Shown piece after piece: positions 25,785-34,235 of a stretch of DNA of 35,385 nt; the stretch's first letter is position 1; each line of letters opens with the position of its first letter. Origin of the DNA: Polyangiaceae bacterium (GTDB lineage Bacteria; Myxococcota_A; Polyangia; Polyangiales; Polyangiaceae); the NCBI GenBank assembly GCA_025937835.1, contig JAICQO010000071.1, positions 1-35,385 of the forward strand, given 5' to 3'. The position numbers and the translations under genes were made by a program. The notes under the pieces were generated by a model. The model saw only the letters and a program-made list of their open reading frames with translations, was not told the DNA's origin and did no database searches.

Positions 25785-28421
25785 ATGAACGTGCGGCTGT
25801 TCAGCCCCCGGGCGGCGACAGGCTCGGACTTGTCATCCGCAGCGAGCACCGGCACAGGTCCCGTCCAGGGCCGCCTGCGCGAGGCGGCTGCCTTGCTCCT
25901 GTGGGCGGGCGCCGTGTTCGTGACCCTGGCCCTCGCCAGTTACGAGGTCGACCCGGTGGACCCCGGCGTCGCGGGCGGTAACTGGGCGGGAGCCGCCGGC
26001 GCGGCGCTCGCGGCGGTGCTGGTTCAGGGCTTCGGTGTCGTGGCCTGGCTCTTGCCGGTCGAGCTCGGGGTGCTCGCGGCTCCGCTGTTTCGGGGCCAGA
26101 AGCCCGAGCTCCTGGGGCTTCGCATCGCGGGTGATCTGGTGGTCGCGATCGTCCTCAGCGCGCTCGTTCAGGTGGCCGCGCCCAACTCGGTCGCGTTTCA
26201 CGGCGCCGTGGCTGCGGGCAACGTCGGGCTCTTGTTCGGCGAGCTGATGCGCGAGCTGTTCTCCACGATCGGCTCGTTTCTGGTGGGGCCGACCATCGTC
26301 GGGCTGATCCTGATCGGCCGCGCGAGCTTCTCGTTCATCGCCTGGTCGCACCGCGTTTTGTCCTGGCTTGCGCGGGCCTGGGCGCGCCTGGTCGTCGCGT
26401 GCGGCAGGCTACGCGGCGCGTGGGGTCAGGCGCGCGACCTGCGGCGCGCCGAGTCCGACGCCAAGGAGCACGCGCCCGCGATCGAGGTGCCGGATCGCGA
26501 CGAGGCGCTGCTGATGCAGCTCGCTGACGACGTGGAGTGGATCCCCGTCGAGTACACGGCGCCGCTGCCGCTCGCGCTGTCGGCGACGCTGAACCGCGAC
26601 GCCGCTCCCGCGTCGAGTGACGTGCCGGGCGAGCTGTTCACGGGGGAGCCGTCGGTGAAGCTGGTTACGGGAGCGGCTGTCAGCCGGCAGCCGGCAGCTG
26701 GCAGCGAGGCGGAGAGCGTCGCGGAGACGGTGCAGGAAGCAGAGGAAGATCCCGAGGGTGCCGAGGAAGAGGGCGACGCGGCGCCGGTCTCGAAACCGCG
26801 GGCGAAGGCTCGGAAAAAGAAGGCCGAGGCGAGCGGGCCCGAGATCGTCGATACCGAGCACGAGCGCGCGGTGGAGCGGGCCAAGGACGCGGCCAAGGTG
26901 CGGGTGCGCGACGACTTCCGTCTCCCGGGCTTCGACTTGCTCGAGCAAAACCAGACCCAGAGCGTCGGCATCGACGAGAGCAAGCTGCGCGACAACAGCG
27001 AGCTGCTCGTGAAGACGCTGCTCGACTACGGCGTGCAGGGCAAGGTCGAGGCCATCCTGCCCGGCCCGACCGTGACCATGTACGAGGTCTCGTGCGAGGC
27101 GGGCACCAAGGTCAGCAAGGTGGCCGCGCTGGTCGACGATCTGGCGCTCGGTCTGTCGCGCAAGGTGCGCATCATCGCGCCGATCCCGGGTAAAAACCGG
27201 ATCGGCTTCGAGCTACCGAACGACGAGCGCATCCCGGTCAACCTGCGCGAGCTCGTCGAAGATCAGCGCTTCGACAAGATCGCAGAGAAGGCGCCGCTGC
27301 CGGTGGTCCTCGGGCGGGACATCGTGGGCAAGCCGTTCTACGCGGATCTGGCCTCGATGCCGCACGTGATCGTCGCGGGCGCGACCGGCGCCGGCAAGAG
27401 CGTCGGCCTGAACGTGATGCTGTCGAGCTTGCTCTTCAAACGCACGCCGCAAGAGCTGCGGCTATTGATGATCGATCCCAAGGTCGTCGAGCTCGCGCCC
27501 TACGCCGACATCCCGCACATGCTGTTGCCGGTCGTCACCGACATGAAGCAGGCGGCCACGGCGCTGCGCTGGGCGGTCGACGAGATGGAGCGGCGCTACC
27601 AGCTGTTCGCCAACGCCGGCACCAAGAACATCGTCACCTACAACGGCTGGGTGAAGAAGGTGCAGGACGGCGAGCTGCCGCCGCCGAAGCCCGAGGAAAT
27701 CGAGGCGCTGTCTCCCGAGGGCGCGGTGGTGAGCCTGCCGCCCGCGCGCGACGGCAGCGACGGCGTCACGTTGCCCGGCAAGCTGCCGTACATCGTGGTC
27801 GTCGTGGACGAGTTCGCGGACCTGATCATGCAACAGGGCAAGGAGGTCGAGGCCTCGATCGCACGCCTCGCGCAGAAGGCACGCGCCGCCGGCATGCACG
27901 TCGTGCTCGCCACCCAGCGCCCGAGCGTCGACGTGATCACCGGCATGATCAAGGCGAACTTTCCGACGCGCATCGCCTTCCGCGTCGCGCAGAAGGTGGA
28001 CAGCCGGACGATCCTCGACGAGCAGGGCGCGGAACACTTGCTCGGTCGCGGCGACATGTTGGTCAAGCTGAACGGCTCGACCGAGACCTACCGCGTGCAG
28101 TGCCCGTTCGTCAGCGAAGACGAGGTGGGCAAGCTCACCGACTTCTTGCGCGCGCAGGGCACCCCCACCTACAACGACGCGATCCTCCGAGCCGACGACG
28201 AGGACGAGGACGACGAGGACGAGGGCGATGTCGATCCGCGCTTCGAGGAGGCGCGGCGGATCGTGGCCGAGACGCAGCGCTGCTCGACGTCGTGGCTCCA
28301 GCGCAAGATGACCATCGGCTACAACCGCGCCGCGAAGATCGTCGAGACGCTCGAGCGGCGCGGGTTCGTCGGCCCCCCGAACGGCGCGCGCGACCGCGAG
28401 GTCTTCCTCCCGCCGCCCTGA
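25785..28421 (+). CDS. ftsK: FtsK/SpoIIIE-type DNA translocase
   Basis: 878 aa from ATG 25785. FtsK pumps double-stranded DNA at the division septum and helps resolve chromosome dimers. The N-terminus holds four membrane helices (about 34-55, 65-100, 115-132, 150-176). A charged Glu/Ala-rich linker follows (about 215-380). The motor domain has GPTVTMYEV, Walker A GATGAGKS (about 535), LLMIDPKVVELAPY, a Walker B VVVVDEFADL (about 668) and ATQRPSVDVITGMIKANFPTRIAF. An acidic run (DDEDEDDEDEGD, about 803) leads to the gamma winged helix (about 815-875: STSWLQRKMTIGYNRAAKI, LERRGFVGPPNG) that reads polar KOPS-type sequences. All parts are present, and the length fits the family. Confidence 0.95.
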   Translation: MNVRLFSPRAATGSDLSSAASTGTGPVQGRLREAAALLLWAGAVFVTLALASYEVDPVDPGVAGGNWAGAAGAALAAVLVQGFGVVAWLLPVELGVLAAPLFRGQKPELLGLRIAGDLVVAIVLSALVQVAAPNSVAFHGAVAAGNVGLLFGELMRELFSTIGSFLVGPTIVGLILIGRASFSFIAWSHRVLSWLARAWARLVVACGRLRGAWGQARDLRRAESDAKEHAPAIEVPDRDEALLMQLADDVEWIPVEYTAPLPLALSATLNRDAAPASSDVPGELFTGEPSVKLVTGAAVSRQPAAGSEAESVAETVQEAEEDPEGAEEEGDAAPVSKPRAKARKKKAEASGPEIVDTEHERAVERAKDAAKVRVRDDFRLPGFDLLEQNQTQSVGIDESKLRDNSELLVKTLLDYGVQGKVEAILPGPTVTMYEVSCEAGTKVSKVAALVDDLALGLSRKVRIIAPIPGKNRIGFELPNDERIPVNLRELVEDQRFDKIAEKAPLPVVLGRDIVGKPFYADLASMPHVIVAGATGAGKSVGLNVMLSSLLFKRTPQELRLLMIDPKVVELAPYADIPHMLLPVVTDMKQAATALRWAVDEMERRYQLFANAGTKNIVTYNGWVKKVQDGELPPPKPEEIEALSPEGAVVSLPPARDGSDGVTLPGKLPYIVVVVDEFADLIMQQGKEVEASIARLAQKARAAGMHVVLATQRPSVDVITGMIKANFPTRIAFRVAQKVDSRTILDEQGAEHLLGRGDMLVKLNGSTETYRVQCPFVSEDEVGKLTDFLRAQGTPTYNDAILRADDEDEDDEDEGDVDPRFEEARRIVAETQRCSTSWLQRKMTIGYNRAAKIVETLERRGFVGPPNGARDREVFLPPP

Positions 28422-28460
28422 TCGAGGCGGCCCGAGACAGCGCGTCCGGCTCACCCAAGT

Positions 28461-28491
28461 GCCCGGAAGGGCTGGGCTCGTGCCCCCGGGC
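28461..28491 (+). terminator. Strong hairpin between ftsK and the cNMP-domain-like gene
   Basis: GCCCGG (28461-28466), a 2-nt bulge, GGGC, a 9-nt loop, GCCC and CCGGGC (to 28491) make a 10-bp all-GC stem 40 nt after the ftsK stop. No T-run follows (TGTGATATC). It may slow or end transcription, or act as an attenuator before the next gene's ribosome site. Confidence 0.4.
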
Positions 28492-28511
28492 TGTGATATC
28501 GGAGCTTAGCC

Positions 28512-30368
28512 ATGACTCCGAGCGCGCCACCGCCCAGCTTCCCGCTGGCGCTCGAAGACGACGCCGACGACGTGGCCTGGGCGCTGCGCACGGCCGGGGT
28601 CGAGTGGAACCGCGGCGCCCGCGCCGACGCGCTCGAGTGGCTGCTCCGCGCCGTCGACACCGCGATCGACGCCGGACGCATCGAACGCGCGCGTGAGATC
28701 CAGCGCAACATCAACGACCTGAGCAGCTCCTTGCGCTCGAGCCCGGCGCCCGCGCCGAGCCCCGCGTCGGTCCCGCCCTCGCGCCGGCCGAGGGCCTCGA
28801 GCATGCCGCCGCTACCTCCCCCGCCGGGCTTCGAAGAAGCGCTCGAGGCGGAGACGATCGACGTGGACATGGACGTCGATGTCGAGCTCGACGAAGAGGT
28901 CGAAGAGGTCGAGAGCCTCGAGGTGCTCGACGCGGAAGTGCTCGACGCGGAAGAGGAGGCGCCCGAAGAGGCGACGACGCAGTGGGGCGTCCCGACCGAC
29001 GACCAGCTCGACGAAGACGACATCGAGTCCATCGACGGCGGGCTCGAGGTGATGCCGGAGTCGATCCGAGTCGCGGAGGAGCCGCCGCTGTTCGCGTCCG
29101 AGCCGCCGACCGTGCAGAATCAGCTCGCGGCGCAGGGCGACATCCCGCTGCCGCTCGACTTCGAGGACGAGCCGCTCGCCGATCCGGCGACGCTTCCGCC
29201 CGGGCCGGTCCGCCCGCAGCCGCTGCCGCGCTTCACGGAGGTGGAACCGGTGACCACGGCCGTGGTCGTCGAGGAGTCGCCGGATTCACTCGGGACGCTC
29301 CCGGAAAGCCTCTCCAAGCCCGAGCCGTTTCATCGCTCCCCGTCGTTCGGCGACCACCTGGCGCCCCCGGCTTCCGTGGTGCTGCGCGCTGCGAACGCCA
29401 TCCTCGACGCCGAGCCGACGATTCCGCCGGCAGCCCCGGCGCGGCCTTCAGCGCCACCGCCTGCATCGCAAATGCCGCCGCGCTCATCGCCCGTGCCACC
29501 GCCGATGCCGCAACGGCGCGCGTCTTCTCCGGTTCCCGAAGCGCCGCCGCGGTCGGCGCGCGAGCCGTCGCTGCCGCCTCCCCCCGGGTTTGCGCCGCAG
29601 CCGGTGGCATCAGAGCCTCCGCCGTCGCTGCTCGGAATCGATCTCGCCGAGGTCCGTGGCCTCGAAGATCTGCCGGAGGAGTCGCAGCAGGATCTGTCTC
29701 GCAAGGTCCGCATCCACGCGCTCGACGTAGACGAAGAGGTCACCGGCTTCGGTCTGGCGCTCGTGCTCTCCGGCAAGGTCGCGGTGATGCCGGCGATCAT
29801 GGACGTGGTGTGCGTGCGCGCCGGACGCGGCGAGCTGATCTTCGCCGAAAGCCACGTCGAAGAGGGAGTCACGCTCAAGGTCGTCGCGGCCGAGCCGGGC
29901 ACGCGCGTCGCCGCCTGGCCGCTCGAGCAATTCGCCGAAGCGATCGCGCCGTGCCCGTGGGTGAGAGACGAGCTGCGCGGCGTCGGTGATCGCTTGCAGG
30001 CGTTCGCGGGCGCGGCCATGGGCCAGATGGGCGAGCAGCTCGACGAGCTCTTGCGCGGCATGGTGTTCGATCGCTGCAGCGTCAAGCTGTTGCTCCCGGA
30101 TGAAGCCGTGGCCACGGCCGGAAAGCCCCTCGCCGGCATGACCATCGTCGGTGCGGGTCGCCTCCAGGTCAGCGACAAGGACGGAAACCCCGCCGGCGAG
30201 CTCGGCCCCGGGGACATCGTCTACGCCTCCGAAATGCTGCGCGCGGCCCCCGCACCCGCCAACGTCAAGGCCGCCGAGGGCGGCGCGTTGATCGTCTTCG
30301 CCGAGCGCAAGACGGCGCACGAGCTGATGATGAGCGTGCCGCCGTTGATCGAAGTGCTGTCGAGCTGA
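28512..30368 (+). CDS. Large protein with two cNMP-binding/cupin-like folds and a disordered middle
   Basis: 618 aa from ATG 28512, with GGAG 7 nt upstream. Residues 15-75 form a helical hairpin of TPR type (DDVAWALRTAGVEWNRGARADALEWLLRAVDTA, written as a pattern over two helices). Residues 78-370 are low-complexity Pro/Glu/Ala with a very acidic run (about 115-155). Two similar beta-roll regions follow: about 385-490 (SRKVRIHALDVDEEVTGF, ALVLSGKVAVMP, PGTRVAAWPLEQFAEAI) and about 515-615 (LLPDEAVATAGKPLAGMTI, GRLQVSDKDGNPAGELGPGD). They read like cyclic-nucleotide-binding folds, but the phosphate-binding cassette (GE…RxA) is not seen, so ligand binding is doubtful. No signal peptide or membrane helix. 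Confidence 0.7.
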   Translation: MTPSAPPPSFPLALEDDADDVAWALRTAGVEWNRGARADALEWLLRAVDTAIDAGRIERAREIQRNINDLSSSLRSSPAPAPSPASVPPSRRPRASSMPPLPPPPGFEEALEAETIDVDMDVDVELDEEVEEVESLEVLDAEVLDAEEEAPEEATTQWGVPTDDQLDEDDIESIDGGLEVMPESIRVAEEPPLFASEPPTVQNQLAAQGDIPLPLDFEDEPLADPATLPPGPVRPQPLPRFTEVEPVTTAVVVEESPDSLGTLPESLSKPEPFHRSPSFGDHLAPPASVVLRAANAILDAEPTIPPAAPARPSAPPPASQMPPRSSPVPPPMPQRRASSPVPEAPPRSAREPSLPPPPGFAPQPVASEPPPSLLGIDLAEVRGLEDLPEESQQDLSRKVRIHALDVDEEVTGFGLALVLSGKVAVMPAIMDVVCVRAGRGELIFAESHVEEGVTLKVVAAEPGTRVAAWPLEQFAEAIAPCPWVRDELRGVGDRLQAFAGAAMGQMGEQLDELLRGMVFDRCSVKLLLPDEAVATAGKPLAGMTIVGAGRLQVSDKDGNPAGELGPGDIVYASEMLRAAPAPANVKAAEGGALIVFAERKTAHELMMSVPPLIEVLSS

Positions 30369-30386
30369 GGGCGCGGGCTCGCGGGG

Positions 30387-31022
30387 CTACTCCGGCGCGA
30401 TCCGCCAGACCAGCTCTTGATTGCCCTGAGCGCCCGCGAAGCGAAGGCCGAACCAACGGCTCGCGGTGGAGATGGTGTTGCGGCCGTCGCGTTGCTTTCT
30501 CGGAAACGTGATGCGGAAAGCGCTGCGCCAGGGCGTCGTGTACGGGAAATAGGTGAGCTCGATCGCGCCCGGGCGCTTGATGGTCTGGATGCTCGTCGGC
30601 GCGGTCTCGTTACCCTCGTCGTCGATCAGACGCACGATCCAGGCGGGATCCTTGGCGGCGAGATCGTTCCACTTGTACTTCTGCGCGTAGAGCGCGAGGT
30701 AAAAGCTGTGCTGGTCCTGGTACTCGGCGAGCGACCGCTCGAGGAGCGCGCGGCGCTGCTCGACGGTGAGCCGGTAGTCCTCGGAGTAGCGGACCACGTA
30801 CGCCCAGCGAAAATCCCACGACTCGTAGGTCGCGGTCGCCGTGAGCACGTTGTCCATCATGTTCACGTTGGTGAGCTGCTCCGTACGGGTCCAGAGCCGG
30901 AGCACCTGGTCGTAGTCGGTGGCCACGTACTCACGCGGCCCCTCCGACATCGACACCTTCTGCTCCGCGCAGCCGAGCAAGAAAATCAGCGAAACCAGAG
31001 CGGCGGAGCGAACGCGAAGCAT
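30387..31022 (-). CDS. Small lipoprotein of unknown function
   Basis: 211 aa from ATG 31022 (ATG 31037 adds five residues; the frame opens as far as 31223). The leader LRVRSAALVSLIFLLGC ends in a good LLGC lipobox. The mature part has a strand-helix mix with TRTEQLTNVNMMDNVLTATATYESWDFRWAYV, then a run of aromatic residues (FYLALYAQKYKW) and a strand-rich end (IELTYFPYTTPWRSAFRITFP). Family not recognised; it looks like a conserved myxobacterial membrane-surface protein. It is convergent with the cNMP-domain-like gene (18 nt between stops) and divergent from the ABC transporter gene. Confidence 0.75.
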   Translation of the reverse strand: MLRVRSAALVSLIFLLGCAEQKVSMSEGPREYVATDYDQVLRLWTRTEQLTNVNMMDNVLTATATYESWDFRWAYVVRYSEDYRLTVEQRRALLERSLAEYQDQHSFYLALYAQKYKWNDLAAKDPAWIVRLIDDEGNETAPTSIQTIKRPGAIELTYFPYTTPWRSAFRITFPRKQRDGRNTISTASRWFGLRFAGAQGNQELVWRIAPE

Positions 31023-31116
31023 CGTGGGCCGCAGCATCGTACAACGGGCTCGGGCGCCCGCGCATACCGTTTCTGCTCGCAATCCGCCGTCCGGGCGAGA
31101 CAAAGTGGAGCCGCTC

Positions 31117-32604
31117 GTGCCACGCCAGCTTTTGCACGCGGTTCCCGTCGCGGTCGCGTCCGCGATCCTGCTCGCGGCTTTCCCCGCGGCTGCCAGCGCT
31201 CGCGACGAGCTGCGGGATCCCACCGAGCTCCGCTGGGGCGGCGATCTGCAGGGCGGCGAGCCCTACGTCTACGAGGACCCCGAGCAGCCGGGGAAGCTCC
31301 GCGGCTTCGAGGTCGAGATCGCCGAAGCTCTTTCGCGCGAGCTCGGTGTTCGGCCGAGGTTCGTGCAAACGGACTGGTCCACGCTGGTGCCGGCGCTCGA
31401 GCGCGGCGACATCGACGTGATCCTGAACGGCCTCGAGGACACACCCGAGCGCCGCGCGCGCATCGCGCTGTCCGTTCCCTACTTCGTGTACGGCGAGACG
31501 CTCACGGTCCGGCGCGGCGCGCCCTTTCAATCGCTCGACGATCTCGCGGGGCGCCGCGTCGGGACGCTGAACCAGACCGTCGCCCACGATCTGCTGAAGC
31601 AGCGCGAGCTCACGATCGTCCTCTACGAGGGCCAACAAGAGCCGTACTTCGACCTGGCAAAGGGTCGCACCGACGCGGTGCTGCTCGATCACATCATCGC
31701 CGATCGTTACGGCTGCCCGCTGAAAGAGCTCGAGTGCAGGAAAGCGGACGTCGCGCGCGGCTACTACGTCGCGGGTGTGCTGCGCGGCAAACCCGCGCTG
31801 CTCGCGGGCATCGACTCCGGCTTCGAGCACCTCTCGGAGGGCGGCGAGCTCCGGCGCATTCTCGAGCGCTACGGGCTGTGGGACGCGCGCCAGCTCGAGC
31901 TCGTCTCCACGCCCGCCGCGCCCGCGGCCGCGAGCGCCGCGAAGGAGCCGCGCTTCACCGCCGGCCACGCGCGCCTGTTGCTCGAAGGCGCGGTCGTGAC
32001 GCTGGCTCTGTCGATCTCGTCGTTCCTGATCGCCTGCCCGCTCGGCTTGTTGCTGGCGATCCTGCGGCTCCACGCCGGGCGTGTCGCGCGCTACGCCGCG
32101 GCTGCCTACGTCGAGGTGTTCCGGGGCACGCCGCTGTTGCTGCAGCTCTACGTTCTTTACTTCGGCATCGCCGACCTGGTTCGGCTCGGACCGATGACCG
32201 CCGCGATCCTCGGCCTGGGCCTGAACTACGCGGCTTACGAGGCCGAGGTCCACCGCGGTGCGCTGCTCGCGCTGCCCCGCGGCCAGACTGAGGCCGCGCG
32301 CGCGCTCGGGCTCGGTCGTTTGCAGACGTTGCGGCACGTGCTGCTACCTCAATCGCTGCGCGCCGCGCTGCCGAACCTCACCAACGACTTCGTCGCCCTG
32401 CTCAAGGATTCGTCGCTCGTCAGCGTGATCACGGTGGTCGAGCTGACGAAGCGCATGACGATCCTGTCGGTAGAGCTTCGAGACTGGGTGCTTCCCGGCC
32501 TGCTTTGCGCCGCGCTTTACTTCGCGCTCGGCTTCCCGCTGTCGCGCCTGTCGCGCCGTCTCGAGCGCGCGCTGCACCAGGACCGCGAAGCGAGGCTCGC
32601 GTGA
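31117..32604 (+). CDS. Polar amino-acid ABC transporter, substrate-binding/permease fusion
   Basis: 495 aa from GTG 31117, chosen for the GGAG 6 nt upstream and the signal peptide that follows (RQLLHAVPVAVASAILLAAFPAAASA); GTG 31105 is an alternative. Residues about 35-265 are a family-3 solute-binding protein: GFEVEIAEALSRELG, LVPALERGDIDVILNGLEDTPERR, FVYGETLTVRRGA, DLAGRRVGTLNQT, GRTDAVLLDHIIADRY. From about 286 on comes a HisM/GlnP-type permease with four or five helices, the EVFRGTPLLLQLYVLYFG segment and an EAA loop (EAARALGLGRLQTLRHVLLPQ, about 390). The binding domain is thus tethered to its own channel in the inner membrane. Substrate is probably a polar amino acid. The ATPase gene overlaps its stop. 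Confidence 0.9.
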   Translation: MPRQLLHAVPVAVASAILLAAFPAAASARDELRDPTELRWGGDLQGGEPYVYEDPEQPGKLRGFEVEIAEALSRELGVRPRFVQTDWSTLVPALERGDIDVILNGLEDTPERRARIALSVPYFVYGETLTVRRGAPFQSLDDLAGRRVGTLNQTVAHDLLKQRELTIVLYEGQQEPYFDLAKGRTDAVLLDHIIADRYGCPLKELECRKADVARGYYVAGVLRGKPALLAGIDSGFEHLSEGGELRRILERYGLWDARQLELVSTPAAPAAASAAKEPRFTAGHARLLLEGAVVTLALSISSFLIACPLGLLLAILRLHAGRVARYAAAAYVEVFRGTPLLLQLYVLYFGIADLVRLGPMTAAILGLGLNYAAYEAEVHRGALLALPRGQTEAARALGLGRLQTLRHVLLPQSLRAALPNLTNDFVALLKDSSLVSVITVVELTKRMTILSVELRDWVLPGLLCAALYFALGFPLSRLSRRLERALHQDREARLA

Positions 32605-33290
32605 TCCGCATCCGCGGCCTCCTCAAGCTGCACGGGGAACGCCGCGCGCTCGACGGCATCGACGCCGACGTCGCGCAGGGCGCGATCGTCGCGCTGGTCG
32701 GCGCATCCGGTTCGGGAAAGACCACGCTGCTCCGCTGTCTGAACGGGCTCGAAACGTTCGACGCGGGCCGCATCGAAATCGCGGGGCACGTGCTCGAAGC
32801 CGGGACGCATCCGCGCTCACCCAAGCTGTGCGCCGACGTCGGGCTCGTCTTTCAAGAGTATCACCTGTTCCCGCACCTGAGCGTGCTCGACAACGTGACG
32901 CTCGCGCCGCGCGTCGTGGCGAAGACGTCACGGCCGGATGCCGAAGCCCGCGCTCACGCCTGGATCGAGCGCGTGGGGCTCCGGGCTCGCGCCGCCGACC
33001 TGCCGTCGCGCCTGTCCGGCGGAGAAAAACAGCGCGTCGCTCTGGCCCGCGCCCTCGCCCAGGGCGCGCGCGTGCTGCTGCTCGACGAGCCGACCAGCGC
33101 GCTCGACTCCGACAACCGGAACGACGTGAAGTCCTTGCTCCTCAGCGCAGCTCGCCCCGAGGGCGAAGCGCCGCTCACGCTGCTCGTCGTGACGCACGAC
33201 CGCGCCTTCGCCGAGGCCGTGGCCGACGAGATCTGGCTGCTCGACCGCGGACAGATCCGCGAACGCAGCCCGAGCACGCGCCGCGCCTGA
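32601..33290 (+). CDS. Amino-acid ABC transporter ATP-binding protein
   Basis: 229 aa from GTG 32601, overlapping the transporter stop (GTGA), so translation is coupled. Walker A GASGSGKT (34-41), Q-loop VFQEYHLFPHLSVLDNV, signature LSGGEKQR (about 139), Walker B ARVLLLDEPTSALD and the switch His (LLVVTHD) are all present, typical of GlnQ/HisP-type importers. It supplies ATP hydrolysis for the fused binding-protein/permease. Two copies are expected per complex, together with two fusion chains. Confidence 0.93.
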   Translation: MIRIRGLLKLHGERRALDGIDADVAQGAIVALVGASGSGKTTLLRCLNGLETFDAGRIEIAGHVLEAGTHPRSPKLCADVGLVFQEYHLFPHLSVLDNVTLAPRVVAKTSRPDAEARAHAWIERVGLRARAADLPSRLSGGEKQRVALARALAQGARVLLLDEPTSALDSDNRNDVKSLLLSAARPEGEAPLTLLVVTHDRAFAEAVADEIWLLDRGQIRERSPSTRRA

Positions 33291-33366
33291 GCGAGAAGAT
33301 CCGCGCTCGAGCGCGCAACTGGGCTCGAGGCCCGGCCGAGGAGAGGCGCGAAGGAGAAACCTCGTC

Positions 33367-34035
33367 ATGGGACCCTCTGCTATCGGCGCCGGCCGGCTGT
33401 ACACGCCTGCACTGGAAGACGAACCCAACGCATCGATCCAAGACCCCGAGGAGCTCGCGTGCTTCGCCCACGCGGAATCGGAATCGGAACCGGAGGCGGA
33501 AGCATCCGAAGCCACGCCCGCCACGGACAACAACGCGGCGCGGACGCGTGAGCGGAATAGCAGCGGGTTCTACGCCGATGCCGGCTACACGCGTTCGGGC
33601 GACGGCGTCTTCGCCGGTGTCGCGGCGCTGAAGACCGCGGATCCAGAGGGCGGTGAAGAGTTGGAGCTGTTCTCGGCGTCCGGCCAGCTCGGCGCCCAAA
33701 ACGAGCTCCAGGCGGGGGTGGCCCGCGCCGGCGATAGCGTCGAATACAAGGGGGTCCGCGGCTCGGTCGCCGTCGACGTGCTCACCACCCGCGTCAACGG
33801 AGGTATTTACAACGACGACGACAGCGTCGGGGCAAACCTCGGCGCGATGAACACCGCGGTGGGCATCGAGGTCACCGCTGGCGGCGGCGGTTGGCAAGCC
33901 ACCGTCGGCGTCTCCGCTTCCATGGGCGTGGCGGTGAGCTCGGGCGAACGCAACATCGACGGGGACGCGACCATCGAGCGCTGCTTCAAGGGCTCGATTG
34001 GGGCGCTGACGCTCGGGTTCTGCAGTGAGCTGTAG
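33367..34035 (+). CDS. Unrecognised Gly/Ala-rich beta-rich protein
   Basis: 222 aa from ATG 33367, with AAGGAG 10 nt upstream. No signal peptide or membrane helix. Residues 1-65 are acidic and probably disordered (HAESESEPEAEASEATPA). From 67 on, short strands alternate with Gly/Ala/Asn turns: GFYADAGYTRSGDGVFAGVA, LELFSASGQLGAQNELQAGVA, GSVAVDVLTTRVNGGIYNDD, AVGIEVTAGGGGWQATVGVSA. Two cysteines lie near the end (RCFKG, GFCSEL). This looks like a beta-roll or a middle part of a contact-dependent effector, but no family was recognised. It starts 76 nt after the ABC ATPase gene and is followed by a 43-codon orphan frame. Confidence 0.65.
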   Translation: MGPSAIGAGRLYTPALEDEPNASIQDPEELACFAHAESESEPEAEASEATPATDNNAARTRERNSSGFYADAGYTRSGDGVFAGVAALKTADPEGGEELELFSASGQLGAQNELQAGVARAGDSVEYKGVRGSVAVDVLTTRVNGGIYNDDDSVGANLGAMNTAVGIEVTAGGGGWQATVGVSASMGVAVSSGERNIDGDATIERCFKGSIGALTLGFCSEL

Positions 34036-34075
34036 GTGACACCATGGGAAGCAGGTCACGGTAGAAGAGCTCGGG

Positions 34076-34207
34076 ATGCTCGGCGCCTCGCCCGGCGCGC
34101 GGCGCTACTACCTCGGGCTCGCGGACGGCGACGGCTTCACGTTCCTCGGCGATCCCGACGCGATCGCGAAGCTGCCGAAGGAAGCCCGCTTCGTCGCCTG
34201 GCGCTGA
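34076..34207 (+). CDS. Short orphan reading frame, possible gene remnant
   Basis: 43 codons from ATG 34076 (the frame is open back to a TGA at 34037). The peptide GARRYYLGLADGDGFTFLGD, then AIAKLPKEARFVAWR, has the composition and codon use of a real protein of this genome. It ends 28 nt before the convergent RseP stop. It may be a small gene, or the 3' end of a decayed one such as an immunity gene. No clear ribosome site. Confidence 0.35.
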   Translation: MLGASPGARRYYLGLADGDGFTFLGDPDAIAKLPKEARFVAWR

Positions 34208-34235
34208 GCTACCGCGGCTCGGCCCTGCCCCGGGC

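Noticed and set aside
30931..32337. 468-codon minus-strand frame
   Set aside because: Antisense to the ABC transporter fusion, whose plus frame has all family motifs.
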